NCBI GenBank assembly: GCA_965153355.1
Contig: OZ231127.1
Coordinates: 51,584,001 to 51,648,000 of the forward strand
Direction: 5' to 3'
Source: Flaccisagitta enflata
Lineage: Eukaryota; Chaetognatha; Sagittoidea; Aphragmophora
Length of the DNA stretch: 64,000 bases
The position numbers and the translations under genes are program-made. How positions within the stretch are numbered: position 1 is the first letter of the stretch; each line of letters starts with the position of its first letter. Of the stretch, positions 34,247-47,232 are shown piece after piece. The notes under the pieces were generated by a model, which saw nothing but the letters and a program-made list of their open reading frames with translations, was not told where the DNA came from and did not search any database.

Positions 34247-34765
34247 AAGCAGGGCAGCTGTCCTAAAGGGGAAGAAGTCCTGAAGAACACGGGGGGACTT
34301 TTGTTCATGCATCCATACATCAATCCCCCCTTGGCCCTCTCAGGCTATAAATCTACACACTCAGGCTTAAAATCCGCCCTCTCAGACCTTGAATCTGAGA
34401 GAGAAGATTTAAGGCCTGAGAGAACAGATTTCAGGTCTGAAAGGGTTGATTTAAGGCCTGAGCGGGCGGATTTCAGGTCTGAGTGGACAGATTAAAGGCC
34501 TGAGAGGATAGATTTCAGGCCTGAGATGGTAGATTCAAAGCCTGAGAAGGAGGATTTCAGGCCTTAGAGGGCAGATCTTAGGTCTGAGAGGACAGATTAA
34601 AGGCATGAGAGGACAGATTTCAGGCCTTAGATTGTAGATTCTAGGCCTGAGGGCAGATTTCAGGCCTAAGAGGGTAGATGACTAGGAGGGGAACGAACAG
34701 ACGAACGCACGAATGAAAGTCCCCCTGTTTTCTACAGGACTTTGTCCCCTTCAGGGCCGCTGCCC
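34247..34765 (+). mobile_element. HINE-like lineage E with palindromic core
   Basis: Left block GCAGGGCAGCTGTCCTAAAG with GAAGAACACGGGGGGACTTT. The core changes orientation near 34395: CTCAGGCT...AAATC forms, then GGCCTGAGAGGGCAGATTTC forms. Right block AAAGTCCCCCTGTTTTCTAC to AGGGCCGCTGCCC. The cap is absent. Confidence 0.75.
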
Positions 34766-34811
34766 AAAAAGGGCCAATCTGATTCATTTTAAGCAATGTC
34801 AAGAAATGTAT

Positions 34812-35205
34812 AACAGGTTGCCAAAGGGCAATATGTTGCCCTGCTTTTCATGATTGTGAAATGGAGTGAGGGGAAGCTGGGCAGCGGCCCCAAAGGGGAG
34901 GGAGTCCTGAAGAACACAGGGGGACTTCTGTTTATCCATCCATCCTTATGTCCATTTGTCGGCCCCAGGCCCTCTCAGGCCTGAAATCTGCCCTCTCAGG
35001 CCTGAAATCTACCCTCCCAGGCCTGAAATCTATCCTCTCAGGCTTTGAATCTGCCCTCTCAGTCCTGAAATCTGCCCTCTCAGGCCTGAAATCTGTCCTC
35101 ACAAGCCTGAAATCTGCCCTCAGATTCAAGGCCTGATATGGCAGATTTCAAGCCTGAGAGGGTAGATTTCAGGCCTGAGAGGGCAGATTCCAGGCCTGAG
35201 AGAAG
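34812..35205 (+). mobile_element. HINE-like lineage E, 3' truncated
   Basis: Cap AACAGGTTGCCAAAGGGCAA, a stem GCCCTGCTTTTCATG against GGGGAAGCTGGGC, and block GCGGCCCCAAAGGGG. The palindromic core (CTCAGGCCTGAAATCTGCCC, then its reverse complement from 35125) runs out at about 35205 without a 3' block. Confidence 0.75.
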
Positions 35206-35417
35206 TTTAGTGTTTTTAAGTAAAAGAGCTCATTTTGGCCTAGTACTAGCCTGATTTTAGAGCAAGCCTGTGAGTCTGATGCTCTCCCTTTTGCTCTCAG
35301 GCTCTCATGTTCGGCAAACTCTAAGCCTGGCTAACTCTCTCTCATTGGGATAGATTCAAAATATTCAAGCTGATTGAGTGAAATATTTAAAAAATCATAA
35401 ATTTTTGAGTCTTTTTT
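35206..35417. other. Unassigned sequence with CTCAGGCTCTC phrases
   Basis: Scattered AGCCTG/CAGGCT words (GCAAGCCTGTGAGTCTG, CTCAGGCTCTCATG). Related words reappear at 36040-36160 on the far side of the next F element, so the two may be one interrupted sequence. Confidence 0.3.
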
Positions 35418-35935
35418 GGGCAGCGGCCCCTAAGGGTCAACGTCCTGTGCAACATAGGGGGGAATTTCCAGACATCCGTCCTTCCACTTGTCTTTCCGTC
35501 TGTCCTCCCCTCTTTTGGCTATTGAGGTATCAAATTTGCCCTCCCAGCCCTCAATTTAGTCTTCCGGGCCTCAAATCAGCTCCCCACCTAATTCCGAATT
35601 CTGATCTCTAGACCTCAAATCTACCCTCCAGACCTTCAATTAGCCCTCCAAGCATCAAATCAGCTCTCCGTGGCTCAAATTGCTTTTCAAACCTCAAATC
35701 TGCTCTCCAGGCCTCAATTCTGCCCACCAGCTTTCAAATATGCCTTCAGTAGCCTAAATCAGTCATCTAAGGCCTAAAATATGCCCCCTCAGGACGTCTG
35801 GGAATTCCCCCCAGTGTTCTACAGGACATCGGCCTTTTGGGGCCGCTGCCCTGCTTTCCATCTACTTTTTCACTGGATCACTCCCAGCAGAGCATTGGGT
35901 ACCTCTGACCATGTGCGATCCTTAGATGACTAGTT
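35418..35935 (-). mobile_element. HINE-like lineage F, complete
   Basis: GGGCAGCGGCCCCTAAGGGT with CAACATAGGGGGGAATTTCC and a CCGTCC/CTTTCCGTC tract. The core is a 20-bp array of CAGGCCTCAAATCAGCTCTC type. Right block GGAATTCCCCCCAGTGTTCT to GGGGCCGCTGCCC, and cap to GATGACTAGTT. Confidence 0.8.
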
Positions 35936-36240
35936 AGATTTATTCACAGGCTGAATCCTTTGATAGTGGTTATTTTATAATTAGATCATATAATCAGTAG
36001 CTGCTATTACAAATCAAGGCTGAAATGATCACAAAATTTGGTATGATTTTTTTACCGGGCTCATGGTTTTCCTCTCGGGCTCTGTAAAATTGAGGGGAGC
36101 GAGCCTGACTGGCTTTGTAAAAAAAAACACTGAAATCAAGCCTGCCTATTTATGACCCTTTTTTTAAGGGCCTTCAGAGCCCTAAACAACCTGGAGTGCC
36201 CCAATAAGGGCAGCCCCCCCCCACTTAAACTTACACTTGT
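35936..36240. other. Unassigned sequence
   Basis: AT-rich with GGGCTCATGG, CTCTCGGGCTC and GAGCGAGCCTGACTGGC near 36057-36110. It probably continues 35206-35417. No gene seen. Confidence 0.3.
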
Positions 36241-37606
36241 TCAAAACTGAAGCATGCTTATGATGAGTTAGATGAAATCATTAAAAGTATACTCTTTAAA
36301 CTTCATCTTTGTCATTTTGAGCAAATTATGGCTATTCTTTACCTAGTGGCCTAATACGGCTATGAGGGTCAAATTTTTTTGCCGTTTTTAGTCTCTTGTA
36401 CTTCATTGAGACTATATCTTTGAATAAATTGATGTTTTGATAAGAAATTTCAATATTTTTCTTCAGTTCTTGAAATTGCCTAAAATGAGTGTTTTTTTTT
36501 CCTTTTCTGGTCATTTTGGGGTCCTTAGAGGCCCCCTATGGCATCCACTGGACCTTTTCAAGCATGGCCCACATCTTTGAGATATAATTGAGTGAACTAG
36601 AAAGAAGTATTGGTTTTTCTAATCAAATAAACATAAAAATTGAATTTTGAAGCTTTTTTTCATCTTTAACCAATTATGTCTATTCTTGACTTGTTTTCAG
36701 CCTGATACGGCTATGAAGGTCAAATTTTTTTGCGGTTTCAAATCTCTTGTACTTCAGTGAGACTATCTTTGCTTGAATAGAGGTATTGATGAAGAAGTTT
36801 CATTATTCTTCTTTAATAGATGACATTGCTTGAGATCAGTCATTTTTGGACCTTTTTTTGGCCATTTTGGGGTCCTTAGAGGCCCTCCATGGTTTCCACT
36901 GGTCGTTTTTCAGCAAAAACCAATTTCATAGGTTATAACTGAGTAAACAAGAAAGATCTCTTGGTTTTTCTGGTGAAATTACCCAAAAAATTGAATTTTG
37001 AAGAATTATTTCATTTTTGGCCATTTTTGGCTTTTTTTGCCACCTGTATAGAGGCCGAGTCACTCGTGGGGGCCTCCAGGAAGCCAACAAAAGAGCTCGG
37101 GGACTTCATCTTCTTATACCCCAACTATGATTTCACAGCCAACCCCTAATTTGACCAGGAGCCTTCTATGAATCCTACGTAGATAGAAACAAAAATGATA
37201 TCTGAGAAGCTTAAGTTTGGGACTTTCGTAGTCATACAAAAGGGTCATGGAATCAATTTTTTGCCTTCGGAATAATTTGCCAACGGGTGTTTGGTGTTCA
37301 CCACATGCTTTGGGACCCTTCTTGACCAGTCCGGGGTCTGCACACTCAAAATTGTCATTTCCCGTTAATGGTTCCACTGTGTAAGTATTTAAATCAACTA
37401 TTACTACAAGTTCAAAAAATTAAGGTTTTTCCATTATAATTTGAGACTGGAATGGAAATTGCAAAATCGCTCTGGTGGCGCCACTTGTATAGTCATAACC
37501 TTTAATTAGCAATGTTAAATTTATTATTTATTGCTGTAGTTTGAGCTGTAAGGGGGGTGCTACAGTTTTAGGGGGGTTCACATCTTATATTTCTCCTTCC
37601 TCTGTA

Positions 37607-37926
37607 GTTGGTCCGTTGAAAAGTGTTGAAAAGTGTGACATTTCCTATCCAAACGCACGCGGCTAGGTTATGCCTAACTTACCTCCGGAGTAGGTCCTTT
37701 TTATCAGTTATATGCTAATACCCGATTAAAAGAACCTCTCTGTTGGTTAACTAAGAAGACAAAAAATTGTCAAACTTGTTGTCATAATTGTCACGCCAAA
37801 GTGGTCCTAAAGATTCCTGACTTTTCTTTGAATCTCGATTCTAGACCGATCGCAAGTGTATACCTCAAACGGTCTAGAAGTGAGAGCTTGTTTAAGTAAT
37901 CAAGATATTTCTGTTCCGTTTATAAA
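37607..37926. other. Unassigned sequence
   Basis: Unique sequence between the giant inverted repeat and a lineage A element. No recognisable coding or repeat signal. Confidence 0.3.
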
Positions 37927-38138
37927 AACAAGGCCAACACCTATAAGTCGCGTGCGAGACTTACAAAATTGACTTAGAATGACTTAAGATGACTCGGTAT
38001 ACTTTTAAATGACTTAAAATGACTTGAGGAAATAAAATTTATAAAAAAAAGTAAAAGTGTGATGGACCAACAGACCGACCGACCGACCAACGGATGGACG
38101 GATGGACAAGTGGGGTGTAGAGTCGCGTGCACGCTACT
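37927..38138 (+). mobile_element. HINE-like lineage A, sibling of the 1.5-kb element
   Basis: Cap AACAAGGCCAACACCTATAA then AGTCGCGTGCGAGACTTAC. The short core has about six AATGACTTA units. GACCGACCGACCGACCAACG follows, and GTGTAGAGTCGCGTGCACGC ends in TACT before AAAAA. This is the same cap subtype as 19564-21105 with a minimal core. Confidence 0.8.
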
Positions 38139-38466
38139 AAAAATAAAGCTAGATAACTGATGAGCTCGATTGAAGACTAATGAAAGATTCTAATGAGAGC
38201 TTTTTAACAGTTTAAGTTTTAAACGGTTAATTTGAAATCGAGTGAATTAGTAAATAGTTATCTGTAAGTGCGACCTTTAAAAATGATTCGCGTGGAAATG
38301 ATAGTTTCAGACAAAACCCACCAAATGTTCAACGATCATTGCCAAAAGTTCCAATTTGCTTTGCGATATAAATGATATCTCTCATGGGGTCGAAAGAGTT
38401 GCCCAAGGCAGGAAAGATGCTGTTTTACGGAGAACATATTGGGGCCGAAAGAGAGAAACCTCTAGT
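38139..38466. other. Unassigned sequence
   Basis: Unique AT-rich sequence. Nothing recognised. Confidence 0.3.
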
Positions 38467-38467
38467 T

Positions 38468-38525
<58 letters not shown>

Positions 38526-38592
38526 CTGTAGTTGAATAACTAAGATTTATATCTTCATATATCTCAGATCTCTATCTATATATATCTATATA

Positions 38593-38633
<41 letters not shown>

Positions 38634-38822
38634 TTCGTTAACGCGCAGATTCACAACCTCCTCCTCATCCTCTTTCTTCTTCTCCAGGATTCCTTCTTCT
38701 TCCTCTCCTTCCTCAATCGTGTTTTTAATTCTTTGCTTCTTCCTCTTTTTTTTCTGCCTCGTCTTCTTCCTCTGCCTCCTCCTTCTTCTTCTTCTTCTTC
38801 TTCTTCTTCTTCTTCTTCTTCA
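38467..38822. repeat. (GA)n, (TA/TC)n and (TTC)n tracts
   Basis: GA at 38467-38522, TATATATCTA then CT at 38560-38628, and CTT at 38778-38822, with pyrimidine-rich linkers. Confidence 0.93.
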
Positions 38823-39119
38823 ACTTCTTCTCCTTCTCCAATTTTCCCTTCCTCTTCTTTGGTTTTTGCTTTTTTCTAGTCTGTTCCATCTCGTTCCAGT
38901 TATTTTTTTTTCTTATTTTTCCCCCTTTAGAAAAATTTAGGAATTTTTTTCTTTCATTCGCTTTCTGTATTTCTTTTCTCTTTGAAGCGTCTTCAATCGT
39001 TCATGGCACTGGATTTTTCCCCTTTTTTGCGTGGCATTTCCCCCAATTGTTTTTGTGTGCGTGATTCTTATTTTTTTTTTTCAACTGCTTTGAGTTCATC
39101 TTATCTCAATTTCTCTTTT

Positions 39120-39265
<146 letters not shown>

Positions 39266-39308
39266 AAATAAAAATAAAATTTGCAAAATGTCCTTCCTTA
39301 ACTATCTA

Positions 39309-39886
39309 GAGCATTAGTATGGAAACACGCATTTATAGCTATAACTCTGCTTAAAATAACAAACTTATATAAAAATCAATAAGATTTTGAAACTACTTTA
39401 AATTTCTGACCTGATACCGCAAACCGATATGTCTAGCTCAAGCTGTTTAGAAATGACAAGCAACACAAAACAGGTACCTCAACTGAAAAATAACAGAACT
39501 ATCAAAAAAGATTTCTGCTTGAAGTGATAACATCAATTTAAAAACCGATTGAAGGTTTTTCATATTGTTTTTGGTCCCTTCTATAATGCCATAGACTCAT
39601 TGTATTTTATTGGCTAATTCAAACCCCACTGAATTATTGTGGTTGTAAAAAAACTAAAAAGACCATAAAGTATAGACTAAAGAATGATCCTAAACAGTTT
39701 TCATGGAAAGGAAGATACATGATGCGTTTATCTCTAACATTCATTTGAAAATGTTCAAAAACCTATACTTGTTGAACCTCCAAGATGTCAAAATAAGTAT
39801 CTGATATATTCTTCAGTTTTTTTGTTTGTTTTTTTTTTTTTTTGCATAAACTAAGCAATTACTAGAGTGTTTCCATACTTTTGCTC
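39309..39886. mobile_element. Possible TIR element (GAGCA..AGTATGGAAACAC)
   Basis: GAGCATTAGTATGGAAACAC at 39309 is mirrored by GTGTTTCCATACTTTTGCTC ending at 39886, with two mismatches in 20 bp. The 578-bp interior is AT-rich and non-coding. TA precedes the left end, but no matching duplication follows the right end. Confidence 0.5.
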
Positions 39887-40088
39887 TGATAATACTTCTA
39901 ATCATTTATCTTCTTCTTTCTCTCTCACCCTCTCTCTTTTTCTTCCTTCTGTCTCCTCCTCAGTTTTTTTTTTTCATCCTCCTCCGCCTCCTCCTCATAT
40001 GTTTTCGCTTTTTACTCCCAACGTTGTCTTTTTCTTCTTCTTATTTTTTCTTCTTATTTTTTCTTCTAATCTTTTTTTTTCTACTTTC

Positions 40089-40403
<315 letters not shown>

Positions 40404-40916
40404 TCTGCCCCTCTTAAACAGAATAAGCAAAAAAAGTAAAAAATGATAAAAGATAAAAAAAAATAACAACAAGCGCAAAACGTGGCCTCTTCGTCTCTAA
40501 CGTTTTACCTCACATAAACCCATTTTTCGTTTTCTCCCACTTCTCGTTGATTATATTATGATCTTTATCATTTCTCGTTATTGTTACTTCAAGATTGTTT
40601 ATTGTCTTTTCTCTATTCGGCGTTTTTTCATAAGTTTCCATCATTTTCTACACGACGCTCATGTTGGCATTTTATTCTTAGTATTATTGGGCTGTCCATC
40701 CGTCCACTCGTCTATCCAATCGAAATTTTTGGAATCCATCTCATTTTTCATTTTCCCACTCAATTTTTCACTGGATTTTTTCCCGAATCGCAATGAAACA
40801 ACGAATGATATAATACTAAGAGTAAGAGTTTATGACTCAGACATTTATACTGTTTAATCCCTAACGGATTTCAAGGGACTAATAAACCTAAGTGGAATTC
40901 TTTCTCAGCCAATATA
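40404..40916. other. Unassigned sequence with one small open frame
   Basis: A + strand frame of 99 codons (40558-40857) is rich in Phe, Ile and Ser. It matches no family known to me and is probably non-coding. Confidence 0.2.
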
Positions 40917-41681
40917 CAGGGAATACCCCACAAAGTGCCTCCAAAGAAAACGTCATAGTTCAGCTTCTAGAAGAGATAATCAAATTCTGAAAAAAGTTCT
41001 AAAAAGCTCTTTTAAACCGATTTTATGAGATACAATAAAAATGAGCACAACTTCAAAACTGTGTCTGTACTGAAGCATTGAAAGAAATTTTGAAAATGGC
41101 GAGGCACGCATTTTCCTTTTTGGGGGTTTTGGTGTGGGTTCACTGATTTTGATAAAATTTCTCAACCCATTGAGCAAAAACTTCAGGGTTGGGCTTGAAT
41201 TAAAGATATTTTGAAGTAGATTATGAATGCACAAAATGATCAGGCTGTAAATCTAGGTATGATCAGAAATTTGCCTATCAGAGGCCAAAAACAACACTTT
41301 TGCTTTAGAAATCTATGTGAAAAATGTATTAATTTGATAGAAATATGATGGGAAACTCAAAACTTTTCAAATACTAATTTTTTAAGAAGATATCTTCAAT
41401 AAGAGACCCATTCCAGCAATATGGCACAATTTGTTGATAAATGGCAGAGAAAAAATGAGCAACTCTTATTAATTTTTTGAGAAAAACAGTGATTTTTCTC
41501 AAAAATTGAGCATTTTTCACTCATTCCGGGTCGGTTATTTTTTCACAACCCAATTTGTTAGTTTGATACAGACAAAATCGGTTTGAAAGATCTTTCAGGA
41601 ACTTTTTTTAGAATTAGATTATCATTTCTTGAAGCAGAAATATGACGTTTTCTTTGGTGGCACTTTGCGGGGTATTCCCTG
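40917..41681. mobile_element. TA-flanked foldback MITE (CAGGGAATACCCC family)
   Basis: The left end CAGGGAATACCCCACAAAGT is mirrored by ACTTTGCGGGGTATTCCCTG. TA flanks both ends (40915-40916 and 41682-41683). The arms remain similar for at least 110 bp (CCAAAGAAAACGTCATA, GATAATCNAATTCT, AAACCGATTTT). Non-coding, 765 bp. Confidence 0.85.
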
Positions 41682-41893
41682 TAGTAGATAACGAGAAACA
41701 AGGAATATAAATTTGCATCCATTGTAGCCTTAATTGCCTTAATGGCGAGTCCTTACGAGCGGGGTTCAACTGTATGTTGCATTTTTTCACCTTTCTCATT
41801 ACTGCACATCACATCAGCCTTATAAGTAACTTTGGAAATTTTTCCACCTTTCTCGTTACTGCGAAATTAGGGGATTTACACATGGTCTTTTTT

Positions 41894-42110
41894 CGTTGCG
41901 GACGGGCAGCTATGTGAGGCGTCGTCCGTCCGTTGCGTTGGTCCGTCCGCCAGTCTGTCCGTCGGTCTATAATGATCGAGACAAAATGTATGAAAACGCG
42001 CATTTAAAACGCTGCAATTTTGTCTGTTTGTGTTAGTGAGCATGGAGTGGGAAAGGGTATAGTTTGGTTTTGTATATACAACGATATTGTGACCCCGCGT
42101 CACTGCACTG
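41894..42110 (-). mobile_element. HINE-like lineage A variant with alternative cap
   Basis: CGTTGCGGACGGGCAGCTAT, then GTCCGTCCGTTGCGTTGGTC. The body has AACGCGCATTTAAAACGCTG, and the end ACGATATTGTGACCCCGCGT is the same as at 26430-26455. The hairpin is decayed. Confidence 0.6.
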
Positions 42111-42145
42111 GTTTAAAAGGTACCTAATTGCCTAATCACTAATAT

Positions 42146-42150
<5 letters not shown>

Positions 42151-42235
<85 letters not shown>
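42151..42235. repeat. (CT)n microsatellite
   Basis: Pure CT tract of about 85 bp. Confidence 0.97.
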
Positions 42236-42238
<3 letters not shown>

Positions 42239-42893
42239 CATCAACAACCTCATATCACAGTTTTAGTGCCCTGCCTGTTAGATGTTGCTCAACCTTTCAA
42301 CATGAAAACCTTGAAGAGTGAAGTCCGTGTGTACAGATGACGCTGACCTCTGGATTTTTTCGCCAAAAAGAAAAAAAAAGAAAAAATTGAAAGAGGAGAA
42401 GAAGAGTGTAACTGAACCTCGACGCCCGAATCCTATCCCGAAAAAAAAAGACGAAACAAAAATAAACCAAAACAAAAAAAAAAAGAATATAGAAGTAACA
42501 AAATGTATAGAAGAAGGTAGGAAATAATAATTGAAAATATAAAAAAAAAAGGACCGTAAAAGAAAAAAAAACCTCCGGTTGTTGTTTATCCTTCAGGAAA
42601 GAAGAAGAAAGTATAATTTTTCCCCTTTTTGCCGAAAGCTTCTGAGATAAAAAAAAACGAAGAGGAGGATTTCTTTTTTTTTTACTCTTATCCAAAAAAA
42701 GAAAAAAAATTTATATAGAGAAGCTGATAAAAAGGGAACAAACGCAAAGAAACTGTTTGCTAAACAAACACCTGAACAACAAAGATAAAACGGAACAATA
42801 ATCGATTTTCTCCTTTGCGCATCTCTCCCTAAGGTAAGATCAAAATAGTGGATGGCAAACATTTTGCCTCAGATAAACAAATACAGTGAGCTA
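42236..42893. other. Unassigned purine-rich sequence
   Basis: Strong A/G bias on the + strand with many A7-A10 runs (42365-42720). The frames it opens are low complexity. No gene seen. Confidence 0.3.
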
Positions 42894-43594
42894 CCGTCTT
42901 ATCGTCACCTGATTTAACGACATTACGGATTAAAAAGCTATGTTTTATTAGTCCCAAATTCTTACAGGTTTTTGTAATGATAATCTTTTTCAGGTACCTG
43001 ATTTAACATTCAAACCTGATCAAAAGATGTAATTTTTGATTCCCATGGATGATTTTTCCTTGATTTAACAACATTGAGTTCTCAGCTCATAATTTTTCCC
43101 AAATTCGAATTTAGATTTAAGCTTGATAATCTTTTTTTTAGAATAAACCAAGAAAAAGAGGTCATTCACATGAAAACAATAAAGTGCATAAAACAAGAGC
43201 TAAGAGACGAAACTGAAGAGAATATGAGATTAAGTGTCTTAGAAAATGTCTATAATTAGTTATTTTTGAATTAAACAGAATTGGTTTCTTTTTTATTCAT
43301 GTGTTGTGACTCCTAATAGCAATAATATCTAATGAACATTTCCATATGTTATGTAATAGCAAGTTAACAAGACCTTGTGTTTGTTGGTTCTTTTGCTTGT
43401 CTGATAGTTAGTTGGCCAATTGATCAGTTGGATAATGACCATAACAATCTATGTAAAACCCATGTGAGGCTACCTAGCCAAAAGCTGCATAAATCAATTA
43501 ATTAATGAAAATTAGATTCTCAATTTTACAGCATTCGGATTTAATGACGAAAATTCCTTAGTCACTTCAAGGCCGTTATATCGGATACTCACTG
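42894..43594. mobile_element. Tigger/pogo-like MITE (CAGTGAG ends)
   Basis: The ends CAGTGAGCTACCG and CGGATACTCACTG are inverted. GATTTAACGACATTACGGAT near the left corresponds to ATTCGGATTTAATGACG near the right. TA lies before the left end (42892-42893), and CA replaces TA after the right end. CAGT-type ends with repeated 'GATTTAACGAC' are typical of pogo/Tigger derivatives. No transposase. Confidence 0.65.
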
Positions 43595-43734
43595 CATATG
43601 TTTGTTGTTATTAATCGGGCGTTTGATACCATTTTCTCTTGATCCTCTCTAAAAAAAAGTAACTTAGATTTTAACTAAGTTAATGAAGAAAAATCTGGAA
43701 AAAAGTAACTAAAATTGTAACTAAGATAATGAAT

Positions 43735-43927
43735 AACAAGGCCGGATACACGGCTTCCCCAGTCGCGTTTGGGTGGGCAGGGGCCATATTTGAGGTCACC
43801 AGACCACTTGGGCAGGAGCAGTAGGGTCAAGGAATAAAAATCATAAAAAAGTATAATTTGACCAACCAACCAACGGACCAACCAACCGACGGACAAAGCG
43901 GGGTGTAGAGTCGCGTAGCACGCGACT
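43735..43927 (+). mobile_element. HINE-like lineage A, complete
   Basis: Cap AACAAGGCCGGATACACGGC, then CAGTCGCGTTTGGGTGGGCA and GAGGTCACCAGACCACTTGG. ACCAACCAACCAACGGACCA precedes GCGGGGTGTAGAGTCGCGTA and GCACGCGACT before AAAAA. One of the best copies for defining the consensus. Confidence 0.88.
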
Positions 43928-44647
43928 AAAAATCATGTGGTGATTATGACCAAATGAAACGCAATCTTAGCCATTCGCTTTGTGGAAAGGAGGTAATTCC
44001 CTGGAGAAATAATTCCCCAGATGATTAATTCCCCCAAAACACCCCCCGAATCTGCGCAGCTCAGAAACCGAGTCATTAACCAATCGTCATGTAATGACTA
44101 GTGGCTAACGAATAAAAGAAATGCGTGTGTTTACACAATCCCGTGTTTATACATAAACATACAAATTTTTGAGTGATTAAATATAAAGTGTGCTTCATGT
44201 CGTGCCACAAACGACGCCGGTTGAAATTTGCTATGTTTGCTCTCAAATTCCATTCAATATGTTTTTTTCTATCTTTTTTTTTTTGCTATCTTTTATTTTT
44301 TATCTTTTATTTTTTCCCCCTCAATTTAAAGATTTTTCCCGAAAGGGAGAAAAGGATTCTTTTACATTATATTCGGGGCGGTCGCATCTTGTCTGTTTGT
44401 TTGGTCAACAAAGTGAAATATATCCGTTTGTTTAAATATATATACTCACATACACGCGGGCTGCGGTTGTTCTTCTTTTTTAAGTGCAATTTTGTTTGAA
44501 AGGCAAAAAAAGATAATCAATATTATGAATGTTCAAGAGAGTTGTCACGCGCGAGGCGACATTTATCAAAGTGCAACAAAGATAAATCACTACAATGTCA
44601 ATAAATGAATCATTTCTAGCTGATTGAATTTTTCTCAACAGCGTTCT
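43928..44647. other. Unassigned sequence
   Basis: Contains AATTCCC repeats (about 43990-44035) and pyrimidine-rich stretches (44260-44340). Small frames here show no family similarity. Confidence 0.3.
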
Positions 44648-45804
44648 AAGTCGCTTACCAAGCGACTCTAACAGAGTGTGTGTCCGTTGGTCGATTGGTT
44701 GGTCTATAGGTAACGCTTTTTGATGGGATGACGTGATATGGGCCTAAATAGTGATTCCTGAGCGTTTGTGCGCAAGTCTACCCACTTTAAGGTCAGTGCC
44801 CATCTACAGGCATCTAACTATGGCAAAATAAAAAAAGACAGTAATTTTCAAAATGATATTGTGAGTTCATTTTTTGGAGCATCTTTATAATTTTCTAGAC
44901 AATGATAGTTTGTCAAATTTGGTACCTAGCAAAAAAATCAGATTTTTTCGCCCATAGCATTGATTTTTGCAAAATTTGTCTATTGAACAATCACCAAGTT
45001 GGTTTCAGTTTCAGTTTAGATCTAACTTTGAAAATTAATGTGAGCTCAATTTTTGGAGCAAGATCAAAATTTTTATGATGATGATAGCATGTCAAATTTC
45101 TGACACAGTGAAAAAATCAGAACTCAAAAAGGTTTATTTTTGTAGTTGCAACATCAATTTTTGTAAAAATAGTTAAAGTGGGATGGTCAAAATAAAAAAA
45201 CATTTATCTAGAAATGATTTCAAATGTTCATCTTTTTTAGTAGCTTCACATTTTTTTTAGGTGGTAATAGAATGACAAGTTTTTGACACAGCAAAAAAAT
45301 CGGAACTCAAAAATGTGTATTTTTGCACCAGTATCATCAATTTTTGTAAAAAGACTTCTGAAAAAAAATCTACTATCAATATCCAGTTTTGACAGATTTT
45401 ACAAAAATTGATGTAGAAGGTACAAAAATACACTTTTTTGAATTCTGATTTTTTCACTGTGTCAGAAATTTGACCTGCTATCACCATCTCAGAAATATTG
45501 ATCTCGCTCTAAAAGTTGAGCTCAGAGTAAATTTTCAAAGTTAGATCTAAACTGAAACCTATTCGGCGATGGTTCAATTGACAAATTTTGCAAAACTCAA
45601 TGCTATAGGCGCAAAAATCAACTTTTTCACAATCTGACTTTTTTATCAGGTAGCAAATTTGACAAACTATTTTAGTCTAAAAGATTATGAACCTGCTCCA
45701 AAAAATGAGCTCACAATATCATTTTGAAAATTACTGTCTTTTTTTATTTTGCCATAGTTACACTTCTGCCCCTGTTACTTTTTGGTCATGTTTCCGGCCT
45801 TGTT
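44648..45804 (-). mobile_element. HINE-like lineage A/B element split by a foldback MITE
   Basis: The hairpin AAGTCGCTTACCAAGCGACT precedes CTAACAGAGTGTG and GTCCGTTGGTCGATTGGTTG. The body includes GTAACGCTTTTTGATGGGAT as in lineage B. After the nested MITE it resumes with CACTTCTGCCCCTGTTACTT and ends TTTCCGGCCTTGTT. Confidence 0.75.
44817..45758. mobile_element. TA-flanked foldback MITE (ACTATGGCAAAATAAAAAA family)
   Basis: ACTATGGCAAAATAAAAAAA at the left is mirrored by TTTTTTTATTTTGCCATAGT at the right, with TA on both sides (44815-44816 and 45759-45760). Arms of about 450 bp mirror each other, for example GATATTGTGAGTTCATTTTT with its inverse near 45710, and GACAAACTAT with ATAGTTTGTC. 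The centre is near 45300-45350. Confidence 0.88.
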
Positions 45805-46542
<738 letters not shown>

Positions 46543-46848
46543 TCTCTCTCTCAGTCTGACATAGTTCAAATATGAAATAAATGTCACTGGCCACATTATC
46601 AGTCCATTGCAATTTTTTTTTCTTTTTTGTCTGATTGCTGTTTGTTCCCGATCTGACCTAAATCGAGATAAAGCAAAAGCATACGAAGACGGTTAAAGAA
46701 TTTGATTTATTTCAAAACCATTTTGTTATGGCAATTGGCAAATACATTCTTTCTCTTTCGACCATCGCTGTTGTAGTCATAACGAACAGAAGTAATCGTA
46801 ACGAACCACTTTGGTTCGTCCATCCATTCTGGCACTCATTGTTGGTAA

Positions 46849-46954
46849 GCGAGACAAGGGGTTGTCGCATTGGGCGTATTATCTAGATACCAACGAGATA
46901 TTCCCTATGTAATATCTCGATAATGTTCCCAATGCGACGACCTCTATTGTCTGC
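46849..46954. repeat. Inverted repeat with nested stem
   Basis: GCGAGACAAGGGGTTGTCGC and CCCAATGCGACGACCTCTAT form the outer stem (ATTGGG/CCCAAT at its inner end). An inner stem CGAGATAT/ATATCTCG flanks TCCCTATGTA. It could be a small MITE or a structured RNA. A separate short stem (CGAACCA/TGGTTCG) lies at 46802-46819. Confidence 0.55.
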
Positions 46955-47232
46955 TTGTCAATCGTGATTGGCGAAGAACTAATAACTTATTCAGATTTTT
47001 GTACGATCTTAATTGAGATTATGCTATAAAGTTACGAACAGAAAAAAAAACATTGTGTAACATATTAACACTTATCATTGCAAAATTTGGTTGAAATTTA
47101 ATCAATGTAATGAAAAGAATAAATCAAATTATTCCCCAGGTGTCCATTATCCATATTGAATATCTATGTTTCCACAGATTCTTCAGCCAATGCGCATTCT
47201 ATGACTATGAATAATGAATAAACGAGATATTG

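Larger units (their letters stand above)
32580..37606. mobile_element. Giant inverted repeat (5 kb) with nested HINE-like elements
   Basis: The left arm (32580-33530) and right arm (about 36240-37606) are inverted copies. Paired landmarks are GGTGTGAACCCCC/GGGGGGTTCACATC, TGTAGCACCCCCCC/GGGGGGTGCTACAG, AACGGGAAATGACAATTTTG/CAAAATTGTCATTTCCCGTT and CGGACTGGTCAAGAAGGGTC/GACCCTTCTTGACCAGTCCG. The right arm carries an additional tandem duplication: TACGGCTATGARGGTCAAAT at 36357 and 36708. Five other elements (33531-35935) fill the centre. Matching 87-codon frames in both arms differ by non-conservative changes and do not look constrained. The ends are approximate. Confidence 0.75.

Noticed and set aside
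32770-37377. The 87-codon frame present in both arms of the giant inverted repeat as a real gene
   Set aside because: Differences between the arms include many non-conservative substitutions and no visible domain. Two inverted copies within a transposon-like palindrome explain its presence twice.
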